From the NCBI GenBank assembly GCA_947589625.1, contig CANQCM010000001.1, positions 1 to 32,641 of the forward strand: a stretch of DNA of 32,641 nt, written 5' to 3'. Positions 24,088-32,478 of this stretch are shown here, piece by piece; position 1 is the first letter of the stretch, and each line of letters begins with the position of its first letter. Source of the DNA: an uncultured Alphaproteobacteria bacterium. Lineage in GTDB: Bacteria > Pseudomonadota > Alphaproteobacteria > Rs-D84. Both the position numbers and the translations under genes were made by a program. Under the pieces are notes generated by a model. That model was given only the letters and a program-made list of their open reading frames with translations. It was not told where the DNA came from and searched no databases.

Positions 24088-26085
24088 ATGGAAAATAAAA
24101 ATAACAAATATTTAATTACTTCTGCATTGCCGTATGTTAATGGCGAATTGCACTTGGGTCATTTGGTTGGGTGCTGGTTGCCGTCTGATGTTTATGCGCG
24201 TTTTTGTCGTGCAATGGGTCGTGATGTTTTATTTGTCTGTGGCGCAGACGAACACGGCACACCGGCAATTGTTGGTGCGGCGCGCGAAGGTATGCCAATT
24301 TTGGAATACAATAACAAATATTATGACAAGCATTTGCGTGCGGTGCATGATTTTAATCTATCGTTTGATTTATATGGTCGCACACATACCCAATTGCAAG
24401 AAAAATTGATTCACGAATTATTTTTGCGCCTTGACGCACAGGGTTTAATTTCAGAACGCGAAACGATTCAGCCCTATTCTGTTGATGACAAAATGTTTTT
24501 GGCAGATCGGCAACTGGTTGGCACATGTCCCAATTGCGGTTATGAAAACGCGCGTGGTGACCAATGTGATAAATGCGGTGCGATTTACGAGGCGACAGAA
24601 TTAAAAAATCCGCGCAGCGTGATTTCAGGTTCTGATAAAATAGAAGCGCGCCCAACAAAAAATCTGTTTTTCTTGGCGTCAAAAATGCAAACAAAGTGGC
24701 AAAAATGGTTGGCCCAGACAACGAAAAAATGGCCACGCAGTGCCGCAGCAATCGCAAATGGTTGGGCAAACGATGGTTTGCGTGATACATCTATTACGCG
24801 CGATTTGTCGTGGGGAATTCCTGTGAACAAGCCGGGATACGAAGATAAAGTTTTCTATGTTTGGTTTGATGCGCCATGGGGTTATGTTTCTATATCCCAA
24901 GCCGCGCGCCCGAACGATTGGGACACATGGTGGAAAAATCCAGATTGCCACTATGCACAATTTATGGGCAAAGATAATGTTAAATTTCATGCGGTATTTT
25001 TCCCAGAACAACAATTGGCAATGAACGACAATTGGAAAACTGTTGATGTATTAAAAGCCATGAATTTCTTGAATTTTGAAGGCGGTAAATTTTCAAAATC
25101 GTCTGGTCGTGGCATATTTCTTGACGCGGCAATTGACATTGCGCCTGCAGATGCATGGCGATATGCGTTGATGGCGTCTGCACCTGAAACAGATGATAAC
25201 GATTTCAAAATTGAACGATTTGCAGATATTGTAAATAAAGACCTGAACGGCATGTTGGGCAATTTTGTATCGCGCGTATGTAAACTGGTTGCGAAAAATT
25301 TCGGCGATACTGTTCCAAACGCAGGCAAAACAGATATTGAAACAGATTCAATTAATGCGAAAATATCAGAATTGACCAACGCGTTGGACGCGTGCGAATT
25401 TCGCGCGGCAATTACTGCGTTGCGTGGGTTGTATGCAATTGGTAATGAATTTATGACGCGTAATGCGCCATGGGCGGCAATCAAAGACGGCAATACAGAT
25501 TATGCAGCGGCGGTATTAAACGAATGTATGAATTTAATTGATTTATATGCGCGTGTGTCTGCGCCGTTTATTCCAGATGCTGCGCAAAAAATGCAAAATA
25601 TTTTTGCCACACAACACGATTTATCTTGGCCAAAAACATATGAACATCGTATAAAGGCGGGTGAAAAATTTAGTGTGCCTGAAAACTTGTTTAATCGTAT
25701 TGACGATGAAACAGTTGCCACATTGGTTGCAAAATATGCCAGAAATGATGCAGATACACCGTGTTTAATTACTGCAAAAATTGTGGCGGTAAAACCACAC
25801 CCGTCGCGTGCCGATTTGAATGTTTTAACTGTTGACGATGGTACAACACATGATATTCAAGTTGTATGTGGTGCGCCAAATGTTCGCGATGGAATGATTG
25901 GTGTATATGCGCCAGTTGGTGCGAAAATACCCACAGTAAAAAAGCCTATCGCGCAAAGAACTGTTGCAGGTGTTGAATCTTATGGCATGATGTGCAGTGC
26001 GGCAGAAATCGGAACAGGCACGACCGCAGATAAAATCATTGAATTAGATAGCAATACGAAATTAGGTGAACAATATAAGGCGTAA
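24088..26085 (+). CDS. metG: Methionyl-tRNA synthetase with C-terminal tRNA-binding OB domain
   Basis: MetRS charges tRNA-Met for initiation and elongation. The class I signatures are HLGH (22-25) and KFSKS (334-338). A zinc knuckle with C147, C150, C160 and C163 marks the E. coli-like type. The anticodon-binding helical domain follows. An OB-fold tRNA-binding domain (about 560-665) ends the protein. That domain resembles the PheT N-terminal OB fold (QVVCGAPNVR, YGMMCSAAEIG, IIELD) more than the usual MetRS tail. I use ATG 24088 (665 residues), with AAAAAGG upstream. A TTG at 24055 in the same frame lies in the leader hairpin loop and would add 11 non-conserved residues. A likely attenuator precedes the gene. 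Confidence 0.97.
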   Translation: MENKNNKYLITSALPYVNGELHLGHLVGCWLPSDVYARFCRAMGRDVLFVCGADEHGTPAIVGAAREGMPILEYNNKYYDKHLRAVHDFNLSFDLYGRTHTQLQEKLIHELFLRLDAQGLISERETIQPYSVDDKMFLADRQLVGTCPNCGYENARGDQCDKCGAIYEATELKNPRSVISGSDKIEARPTKNLFFLASKMQTKWQKWLAQTTKKWPRSAAAIANGWANDGLRDTSITRDLSWGIPVNKPGYEDKVFYVWFDAPWGYVSISQAARPNDWDTWWKNPDCHYAQFMGKDNVKFHAVFFPEQQLAMNDNWKTVDVLKAMNFLNFEGGKFSKSSGRGIFLDAAIDIAPADAWRYALMASAPETDDNDFKIERFADIVNKDLNGMLGNFVSRVCKLVAKNFGDTVPNAGKTDIETDSINAKISELTNALDACEFRAAITALRGLYAIGNEFMTRNAPWAAIKDGNTDYAAAVLNECMNLIDLYARVSAPFIPDAAQKMQNIFATQHDLSWPKTYEHRIKAGEKFSVPENLFNRIDDETVATLVAKYARNDADTPCLITAKIVAVKPHPSRADLNVLTVDDGTTHDIQVVCGAPNVRDGMIGVYAPVGAKIPTVKKPIAQRTVAGVESYGMMCSAAEIGTGTTADKIIELDSNTKLGEQYKA

Positions 26086-26100
26086 TAAAAAGGCTATATT

Positions 26101-26634
26101 ATGAACACAGAATGCTTTTATACAAAATTTGCAATTAACGGGTATCAGTTTTCGTCTGAAATAACAGACAGTGTTGAAAAATTGTTTTGGCAAATGAAAT
26201 CCAAAAATTTATTGATGTTTGGCAATCACCCTGTGTATAAAATAAATATTAATGTAAAAGAAAATGTTCACAATGCGAATTTTTACCGAAATGTTCAATC
26301 TGAATATGAAATTTTTACAGCCAGCGATATAAAAACAGACGAACAAATTTGCCAATCTGTACGCAAAGAATATGATAAAATACAACATATGCCAGATGTA
26401 TTGGGTGTGCCTGCAATATTAACAAAAGTGTCTGATGTTTATCATGGTTTTGGTATTTTACAACGGCGCCCTATATACGGTGTAAAACGAACTGTCGCAG
26501 GTAAAGATATAGAATGGCATGTTTTGAATCCCGATTCAGATATAGTTATAGATAAAAATTTGAACCAGATTTATCCAGAAAAAACAGGCGCAATGCCAAT
26601 GATATTACAAGAGTTATTACAAAGAACAAAATAA
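26101..26634 (+). CDS. Uncharacterised 177-residue protein between metG and queH
   Basis: I do not recognise this protein. It has no signal peptide or membrane segment and looks like a soluble cytoplasmic mixed alpha/beta protein. It begins with beta-like segments (CFYTKFAINGYQFSS) and has a central helical part (DEQICQSVRKEYDKIQ). A conserved-looking tail contains HGFGILQRRPIYGVKRTV. It has a clear ribosome site (AAAAAGG), lies 15 nt after metG, and its stop is immediately followed by the queH ATG. That makes co-expression, and translational coupling with queH, likely. Base composition resembles its neighbours. A tie to tRNA metabolism would be inference from position only. Confidence 0.8.
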   Translation: MNTECFYTKFAINGYQFSSEITDSVEKLFWQMKSKNLLMFGNHPVYKININVKENVHNANFYRNVQSEYEIFTASDIKTDEQICQSVRKEYDKIQHMPDVLGVPAILTKVSDVYHGFGILQRRPIYGVKRTVAGKDIEWHVLNPDSDIVIDKNLNQIYPEKTGAMPMILQELLQRTK

Positions 26635-27168
26635 ATGAAAATCGTTCTGGTATCTTGTTGTGCGCCGTGCAGTGCAGGCGCAATTCGGCAATTGAAAGAC
26701 GGCGAAATTGCAGATGTTTCTGATTTTGTCGTCATGTTTTTTAACCCTAATATTTACCCGTTTGACGAATATCAAAAACGATTAAACGAACAAATCAAAT
26801 ACTGTGAACAAAACGGTGTAAAATATGTAATTGGCGATTATGACCATGACGCATGGCGGCGCACAGTACAGGGCCTTGAAAACGAACCAGAACGCGGTGC
26901 GCGGTGCAGTGCATGTTTCGCATATCGTTTTTGTTTTGCAAAAAAATGGGCATTAGAAAACGGTTATGACGCAATCGCGTCTGTACTGGGTGTGTCGCGC
27001 CATAAAAATCAGGCACAAGTTGATAATGCGGCGACATCTGTGTGTGGCACAGAAATTAAATATTTGCCAATAAAATGGAATGAAAATCTACGACAAGAAA
27101 TCGGGCATAAATCTGATTTTTATCGTCAAAATTATTGTGGTTGCGAATTCAGTATTCGCAAACTATAA
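26635..27168 (+). CDS. queH: Epoxyqueuosine reductase QueH
   Basis: QueH catalyses the last step of queuosine synthesis, reducing epoxyqueuosine in the wobble position of tRNAs with GUN anticodons. It is the non-homologous replacement of QueG (formerly DUF208). The 177-residue protein has the family's cysteine sets: SCCAPC (C8, C9, C12), CSAC (C91, C94) and YCGC (C168, C170). Also present are FFNPNIYPFDEYQKRL and GLENEPERGARCS. The two pairs C8-C9 and C91/C94 are the expected Fe-S cluster ligands. It starts directly at the stop of the upstream gene. Together with mnmG in the same gene series, it points to tRNA wobble modification. Confidence 0.93.
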   Translation: MKIVLVSCCAPCSAGAIRQLKDGEIADVSDFVVMFFNPNIYPFDEYQKRLNEQIKYCEQNGVKYVIGDYDHDAWRRTVQGLENEPERGARCSACFAYRFCFAKKWALENGYDAIASVLGVSRHKNQAQVDNAATSVCGTEIKYLPIKWNENLRQEIGHKSDFYRQNYCGCEFSIRKL

Positions 27169-27197
27169 TGGCATTGAATAAAACAAAAGGTTTTACA

Positions 27198-28076
27198 ATG
27201 TCATCTATTCTTGTTTTCCCCGGTCAAGGTTCACAAACCGTTGGTATGGGGCGCGAATTATACGAAAATAATCCTGCAGCGCGTGCCGTTTTTGATGAAG
27301 TTGATGATGCACTGGGTCAGAAATTATCAGATATTATCTTTAATGGCCCAATGGAAGATTTAACCCTGACTGCAAATGTTCAGCCGGCGATTATGGCAAC
27401 ATCTATGGCGATGTTGCGTGCGTCTGGTGTTGAATTAACAGAATATGTTGCGGGTCATTCGTTGGGTGAATATACCGCATTATGTGCTGCAGGTGCGTTA
27501 TCTGTTGGCGATACGGCAAAATTACTGCGTACGCGTGGCGATGCGATGCAGGCGGCAGTGCCAGTTGGCATGGGGTTGACAGCTGTGATTCTGGGGCTGG
27601 ATATTGATACAGTGCGTCAAATTTGCCGTGACGCAGATGCTGATGTTGCAAATGACAATTGTCCAGGGCAAGTTGTGATTTCTGGTGCGCGCGGTGCGGT
27701 TGAACATGCGCTAGATATGGCAAAGTCTGCTGGGGCAAAACGCGCAATGCCGTTGCCATTGTCGGTGCCAGTACATTGTCGCATGCAAGAACCGGCGGTT
27801 GCTGCAATGCAGGCAATAATTGACGCCACAACAATCAAAACACCAAAGGCAAAAATTATTGCAAATAAAACTGCGGCACCAATGTCAGATGTTGATGAAA
27901 TTCGTGCTGAATTGGTTTATCAAATGACACACGGTGTGCGTTGGCGCGAAAGTGTCTTGGCAATGCACGAATTGGGTATTACTGAAATGATAGAAGTTGG
28001 ACCAGGCGCAGTATTAACAGGTTTAACACCGCGCATTTGCCCACAGATGACCGCAAGAAAATTGGAGGTACAATAA
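27198..28076 (+). CDS. fabD: Malonyl-CoA:ACP transacylase
   Basis: FabD transfers malonyl groups from CoA to acyl carrier protein for fatty-acid elongation. The catalytic serine is S88 in GHSLGEYTAL, with histidine H193 in VPVHCRM. FPGQGSQ opens the protein, and IEVGPGAVLTGL lies near its end. I use ATG 27198 (292 residues, usual about 310), because AAAAGG lies 8 nt before it and the family start follows at once. An ATG at 27168 overlapping the queH stop would add 10 residues without family similarity. The stop overlaps the next start in TAATG. Confidence 0.96.
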   Translation: MSSILVFPGQGSQTVGMGRELYENNPAARAVFDEVDDALGQKLSDIIFNGPMEDLTLTANVQPAIMATSMAMLRASGVELTEYVAGHSLGEYTALCAAGALSVGDTAKLLRTRGDAMQAAVPVGMGLTAVILGLDIDTVRQICRDADADVANDNCPGQVVISGARGAVEHALDMAKSAGAKRAMPLPLSVPVHCRMQEPAVAAMQAIIDATTIKTPKAKIIANKTAAPMSDVDEIRAELVYQMTHGVRWRESVLAMHELGITEMIEVGPGAVLTGLTPRICPQMTARKLEVQ

Positions 28077-28300
28077 TGTCAATAAAAAAATGCTGTAAAT
28101 TTGACTATAACTGTCCGTATTATGACGATGAAACATCGTACTGTCTTGATATAAAAGATAACTATATTTGTCATAATAAAATAGATTGGAACAAACAGTT
28201 AAACGTTGAAGAAATTACAGTTGGACTGGTACAACACTTAAAACGCATTGAAAGACAAAATTCTGATTTGCTGAAATTAGTACGGCAACAACAAAAATAA
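28076..28300 (+). CDS. Small Cys-rich protein between fabD and fabG
   Basis: I do not recognise this 74-residue protein. The start is clear: the ATG shares one base with the fabD stop (TAATG) and is preceded by a strong GGAGG. The N-terminal half has five cysteines (6, 7, 13, 23, 32) and H33 with many aromatic and acidic residues, a pattern that could bind zinc or an Fe-S cluster. The C-terminal half (about 43-74) is a predicted amphipathic, coiled-coil-like helix ending in a basic tail. The strong ribosome site and coupling to fabD imply real expression. fabD and fabG are usually adjacent, so this is an insertion in the fatty-acid gene order. A regulatory or metal-binding role is possible but unsupported. 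Confidence 0.78.
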   Translation: MSIKKCCKFDYNCPYYDDETSYCLDIKDNYICHNKIDWNKQLNVEEITVGLVQHLKRIERQNSDLLKLVRQQQK

Positions 28301-28312
28301 AAAGGAATTAAA

Positions 28313-29041
28313 ATGTTTGAACTGGATGGACGTGTGGCGTTAATTACCGGCGCAACAGGCGGAATCGGCGGCGCAATTGCAAATCAAATGCGCGCGGCCG
28401 GTGCAACTGTTGTTGTGTCTGGACGCAGTATGGATAAATTAAATGCGCAATTTGGCGATGAATTTATAAAAATTGCCGCAGATATTTCACAAGACGGCGC
28501 TGCGGAAAAATTAGTTTCTGACGCATTGGCGGCGGCTGGTAAAATTGATATTTTGGTCAATAATGCAGGCATTACCAAAGACGGATTGTTAATGCGTATG
28601 TCTGACGAACAATTTGATTCTGTGTTAAATACAAACTTGCGTGCGACTTTCAAAATGTGCCGTGCGGCAATTATGCCCATGATGAAGGCGCGTTTTGGTC
28701 GCATTATAAACATGGCATCAATCATCGGTGTTATTGGTGGCGCAGGTCAGGCAAATTATGCAGCGTCCAAAGGTGGCATGATTGCTATGACAAAATCAAT
28801 CGCAGCCGAGGTTGCATCCCGCAACATCACTGCAAATTGCATCGCGCCGGGATTTATTAAAACACCAATGACAGATGTTTTGTCTGATGAATTAAAGGCG
28901 GCATATCTGGCACAAATACCCGCAGGTCGTTTTGGTACACCTGATGATATTGCTGCCGCATGCGTGTTCTTGGCATCTGATGCGGCGTCTTATATCAACG
29001 GTCAAACATTAAATGTAAATGGTGCGCTGGGGCGTTTTTAA
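28313..29041 (+). CDS. fabG: 3-oxoacyl-ACP reductase
   Basis: FabG reduces 3-oxoacyl-ACP with NADPH in the elongation cycle. It is a classical short-chain dehydrogenase: cofactor loop TGATGGIGG (12-20), NNAG (83-86), and catalytic S136, Y149 and K153 in SIIGVIGGAGQANYAASKG. At 242 residues it matches the family. AAAGGA precedes the ATG. The stop shares one base with the mnmG start (TAATG). Context with fabD supports FabG over other reductases of the same superfamily. Confidence 0.95.
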   Translation: MFELDGRVALITGATGGIGGAIANQMRAAGATVVVSGRSMDKLNAQFGDEFIKIAADISQDGAAEKLVSDALAAAGKIDILVNNAGITKDGLLMRMSDEQFDSVLNTNLRATFKMCRAAIMPMMKARFGRIINMASIIGVIGGAGQANYAASKGGMIAMTKSIAAEVASRNITANCIAPGFIKTPMTDVLSDELKAAYLAQIPAGRFGTPDDIAAACVFLASDAASYINGQTLNVNGALGRF

Positions 29042-30690
29042 TGACCGCGTTTGATGTAATCGTTATTGGTGGCGGTCACGGCGGTGTCGAAGCGGCATGC
29101 GCATCTGCGCGTCGTGGTGCGAAAACATTACTTATTACCATGCGCGCCAGTGATATTGGCGCAATGTCTTGCAACCCCAGTATCGGTGGCCCAGGTAAAT
29201 CACAAATGATTGCAGAAATTGATGCAATGGGCGGTGTTATGCCCGTTGCCGCCGATGCCGCAGGAATACATTTCAGAACACTGAACGCATCGCATGGCGC
29301 GGCAACACAGGCACTGCGTGCGCAAATTGATCGCGAATTGTATCATAATGCAGTAATGGAAATTTTGCACAATACGCCAAATTTGACGGTTGTGTTTGAA
29401 CGCGTGAATGATATTGATTTAGAAAAATGTACTGTAAATAAAAACTATTCATCGCGTGCGATTGTTGTAACCACAGGCACTTTCTTGGGCGGACTGGTAA
29501 CGCGTGGTGCGGAAAAAATTCCGTCTGGGCGTATGCTGGACGATGGCACATATCAAGAAAATGATGGTACAATTTCTGGGCAATTAAAAAAATTAGGCTT
29601 TAATATTTTGCGCTTGAAAACAGGCACACCTGCGCGTATTTGGCGCGACAGTATCAATTTTGATGTATGTGAATTGCAACCTGGCGACATGCCGCACGAT
29701 TGGTTTTTTGCGCCAAATGAAAAAAATATTTATAATGCAGTATGCTATATCACACATACCACCGCGCAAACACATGAAATTATACGCGAAAATATTGCAA
29801 ATGCCCCAATGTATAATGGTGATATTGTGGGCACAGGCCCGCGTTATTGCCCAAGTCTGGAAGACAAGGTTATGCGTTTCCCAGAACACACATCACATCA
29901 TGTCTTTTTAGAACCCGAAGGTTTAACCAGTCCACTTATTTACCCTAACGGCATTTCAACCAGTTTTGGTGCAGATATTCAAGACAAATGGATTCGCACT
30001 ATTCCAGCCCTTGAAAATGCGCGTATTGCGCGTTATGGTTATGCAATTGAATATGACGCGATTGATGCGCGCGCGTTGAATAAAAATTTACAATCGCGCG
30101 AATTTCCGCATCTGTTTTTTGCTGGCCAAATAAACGGCACATCTGGTTATGAAGAAGCCGCCGCCCAAGGCATAATCGCAGGGGCAAATGCTGCGGCGTA
30201 TGCGTGTGGTATGTCGCCCGTTACATTGAACCGAACAAATGCAATGATTGGTGTGCTGATTGACGATATAACAACACTGGGCGTTGATGAACCGTACAGA
30301 ATGTTTACATCGCGTGCAGAATTTCGTTTAAGCCTGCGCGCAGATAACGCAATTGCGCGTCTGGGAAAAATGGCTGTGGCGGCAGGACTCATTACATCGG
30401 CGCAATATGATGAAAAATATGCCAGACACGCGGCGCAAATTGACCAAAATGACAAATTCTACGCAGGCTACATTGCCAGAAACGAACATGAAATCGCGGC
30501 ATATCTGCGCGATATGGAATTAAAAATTCCGCGTGATTTTGTATATGAAAATCTGCCGGGTCTGACCAATGAATTAATTGAAAAACTAACGCGCACCCGT
30601 CCAGAAAATATCGCCAGCCTGTCGCGCATACCTGGAATGACACCTGCAGGCATTATGATTGTGTTGCGCCGTATTCGCATGGGTAAATAA
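29041..30690 (+). CDS. mnmG: tRNA uridine 5-carboxymethylaminomethyl modification enzyme MnmG, shortened
   Basis: MnmG works with MnmE to install the cmnm5U modification at the wobble position of certain tRNAs, using FAD. The FAD-binding GGGHGG (10-15) and MSCNPSIGGPGKSQ segments are intact. The conserved C-terminal helix is also present (YAGYIARNEHEI, then LSRIPGMTPAGI). The protein has 549 residues, against about 620-630 in the family. The missing part lies between RAEFRLSLRADNA and YAGYIAR, where the usual helical linker of 60 or so residues is reduced. There is no frameshift, so it appears functional. It is coupled to fabG by a one-base overlap. Confidence 0.94.
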   Translation: MTAFDVIVIGGGHGGVEAACASARRGAKTLLITMRASDIGAMSCNPSIGGPGKSQMIAEIDAMGGVMPVAADAAGIHFRTLNASHGAATQALRAQIDRELYHNAVMEILHNTPNLTVVFERVNDIDLEKCTVNKNYSSRAIVVTTGTFLGGLVTRGAEKIPSGRMLDDGTYQENDGTISGQLKKLGFNILRLKTGTPARIWRDSINFDVCELQPGDMPHDWFFAPNEKNIYNAVCYITHTTAQTHEIIRENIANAPMYNGDIVGTGPRYCPSLEDKVMRFPEHTSHHVFLEPEGLTSPLIYPNGISTSFGADIQDKWIRTIPALENARIARYGYAIEYDAIDARALNKNLQSREFPHLFFAGQINGTSGYEEAAAQGIIAGANAAAYACGMSPVTLNRTNAMIGVLIDDITTLGVDEPYRMFTSRAEFRLSLRADNAIARLGKMAVAAGLITSAQYDEKYARHAAQIDQNDKFYAGYIARNEHEIAAYLRDMELKIPRDFVYENLPGLTNELIEKLTRTRPENIASLSRIPGMTPAGIMIVLRRIRMGK

Positions 30691-30747
30691 TTTTCGTGTG
30701 CTTTTATACCTGTGGCGTGGGTTTATGTGTCGCACTAAACTGGGGTT

Positions 30748-31164
30748 ATGGCGCGCAAAAAGACAGATAAAATTCAATTTTTTGATACTGCGATTCAGGC
30801 AGGATTTCCCAGTCCTGCCGAAGATTATATGGCAACCCCAATTGATTTAAATCGCGAATTGATTTCGCATCCGTCATCAACCTTTATGGGGCGCGTTCGT
30901 GGCGACAGTATGCGTGACGCAGGTATTTTCACTGGCGACATAGTGATAATAGATAAATCTTTGCGCCCAAAATCAGGCGATATAGCGGTCTGTTTTATAG
31001 ACGGCGAATTCACAATCAAATATATAAAAATAGAATCGTCATCGGTGTTGCTGGTGCCTGCAAATCCAAATTATCCGACAATAACCGTTGGCACAGATAA
31101 TGATTTTATGATTTGGGGCGTGGTGACTTATTCTATACGCGCGCACCGCGGAAATAAAAAATGA
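30748..31164 (+). CDS. umuD: UmuD-like self-cleaving subunit of DNA polymerase V
   Basis: After self-cleavage UmuD forms the active translesion polymerase with UmuC. The 138-residue protein aligns with E. coli UmuD, offset by six residues. The cleavage site is A18-G19 before FPSPAEDY, the nucleophile is S54 in GDSM, and the base is K91 in GEFTIKYI. The ribosome site GGGG lies close before the ATG. The stop overlaps the umuC start in ATGA. I see no LexA box of the alphaproteobacterial (GTTC-N7-GTTC) or E. coli type in the 57 nt upstream, and no terminator after mnmG, so control is unclear. Confidence 0.93.
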   Translation: MARKKTDKIQFFDTAIQAGFPSPAEDYMATPIDLNRELISHPSSTFMGRVRGDSMRDAGIFTGDIVIIDKSLRPKSGDIAVCFIDGEFTIKYIKIESSSVLLVPANPNYPTITVGTDNDFMIWGVVTYSIRAHRGNKK

Positions 31165-32414
31165 TTGGGTTGGCAGATTGCAATAATTTTTATGCCAGTT
31201 GCGAACGCGTCTTTAATCCGAACCTGCGTAATCGTGCCGTTGTGGTGTTGAGCAATAATGACGGTTGTGTTATTGCACGTTCGCCCGAGGCTAAAAACAT
31301 CGGCGTTCAGATGGGTACGCCTGCATTTCGTATCAAGAATTTGATTGATTCAGGCGATGTAGTTGCAATGTCGTCAAATTACACGCTGTATGGCGATATG
31401 TCGCGGCGAGTGATGAATATATTGTCTGAATTTGCACCAGATATTGAAATTTATTCTATTGATGAAGCATTCTTTGCGGTGCCAGACAACATAAACTATA
31501 AATCATTTGGCGACAAAATTGCGCGCACAATTACGCAATGCACAGGCATACCCTTGTCAATTGGAATTGCGCCAACAAAAACACTTGCCAAGGTTGCCAA
31601 TCACGCGGCGAAAAAATATCCTGGGTATAACCGCGTATGCGTAATTGCAACCGACGCCCAACGCGTACGCGCACTGCGCATTACGCCAATTGATGAAGTA
31701 TGGGGTATTGGACGGCGATATGCGGCGCGCCTGCGTGATATGGGGGTAAATACAGCATACGATTTTGCGAATATGGAACGCGCAACTGTGCGGAAAATGA
31801 TGACGATACTGGGCGAGAAAACATGGCGCGAATTAAACGGCATGCCGTGCATAGATATTGAAACGGTTGCCCCAGACAAACACCAGATTTGCACATCGCG
31901 CAGTTTTGGTGAAATGGTGCATACGCTGGACGAACTGGAACCAGCCATTGCAACATTTGCGTCGCGTGGTGCGGCAAAATTACGCGCACAAAAATTGTGC
32001 GCTGGCGCGGTTATGCCTTTTATCATGACAAACAGATTTCGTGACGATTTGCCACAATTGGTCGCCAGTAAAATTGTCGCCCTGCCCCAATATTCAGACG
32101 ACACGCGCGTTATCGTGCGCGCAGCACTGAACGGATTGCGCGAAATTTACCGCAATGGTTTTTTATATAAACGCGCAGGTGTAATTTTATCAGAACTAAC
32201 ACCGCGTACGGCGCGCCAACTAGATTTATTTACTAAAACTTATTCAGACGAAAAATTGATGCCAGCCATAGACAAATTAAATAAAAAATTTGGACGCGAC
32301 ACATTGCGCACTGCCGCAGAAATCACCGACAACAAATGGCGCATGCGCCGCGAAAACCTGAGTCCTGAATTCACCACCGACATAAACCAAATAATCACAA
32401 TCATATGCGAATGA
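31161..32414 (+). CDS. umuC: Y-family translesion DNA polymerase V catalytic subunit
   Basis: UmuC copies past DNA lesions as part of polymerase V. The catalytic carboxylates are D6 in LADCNNFYASCERVF and D101-E102 in SIDEAF, both intact. Helix-hairpin-helix motifs, a little-finger domain and the UmuC-type C-terminal region follow. At 417 residues it matches E. coli UmuC (422). It overlaps umuD by four bases. No frameshift is seen. Confidence 0.96.
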   Translation: MIGLADCNNFYASCERVFNPNLRNRAVVVLSNNDGCVIARSPEAKNIGVQMGTPAFRIKNLIDSGDVVAMSSNYTLYGDMSRRVMNILSEFAPDIEIYSIDEAFFAVPDNINYKSFGDKIARTITQCTGIPLSIGIAPTKTLAKVANHAAKKYPGYNRVCVIATDAQRVRALRITPIDEVWGIGRRYAARLRDMGVNTAYDFANMERATVRKMMTILGEKTWRELNGMPCIDIETVAPDKHQICTSRSFGEMVHTLDELEPAIATFASRGAAKLRAQKLCAGAVMPFIMTNRFRDDLPQLVASKIVALPQYSDDTRVIVRAALNGLREIYRNGFLYKRAGVILSELTPRTARQLDLFTKTYSDEKLMPAIDKLNKKFGRDTLRTAAEITDNKWRMRRENLSPEFTTDINQIITIICE

Positions 32415-32443
32415 AAATCAGTATGCAATATGTTGTATTTATT

Positions 32444-32471
32444 TTGATTTTTATAATTTTTAGTGTAGAAT
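32444..32471 (+). promoter_or_regulatory. Predicted sigma70 promoter of the folded RNA element at the right edge
   Basis: TTGATT (32444-32449) and TAGAAT (32466-32471, five of six) are separated by 16 nt and lie downstream of umuC. Transcription would start near 32478, just before the structured element. Confidence 0.5.
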
Positions 32472-32478
32472 ATCAAAT

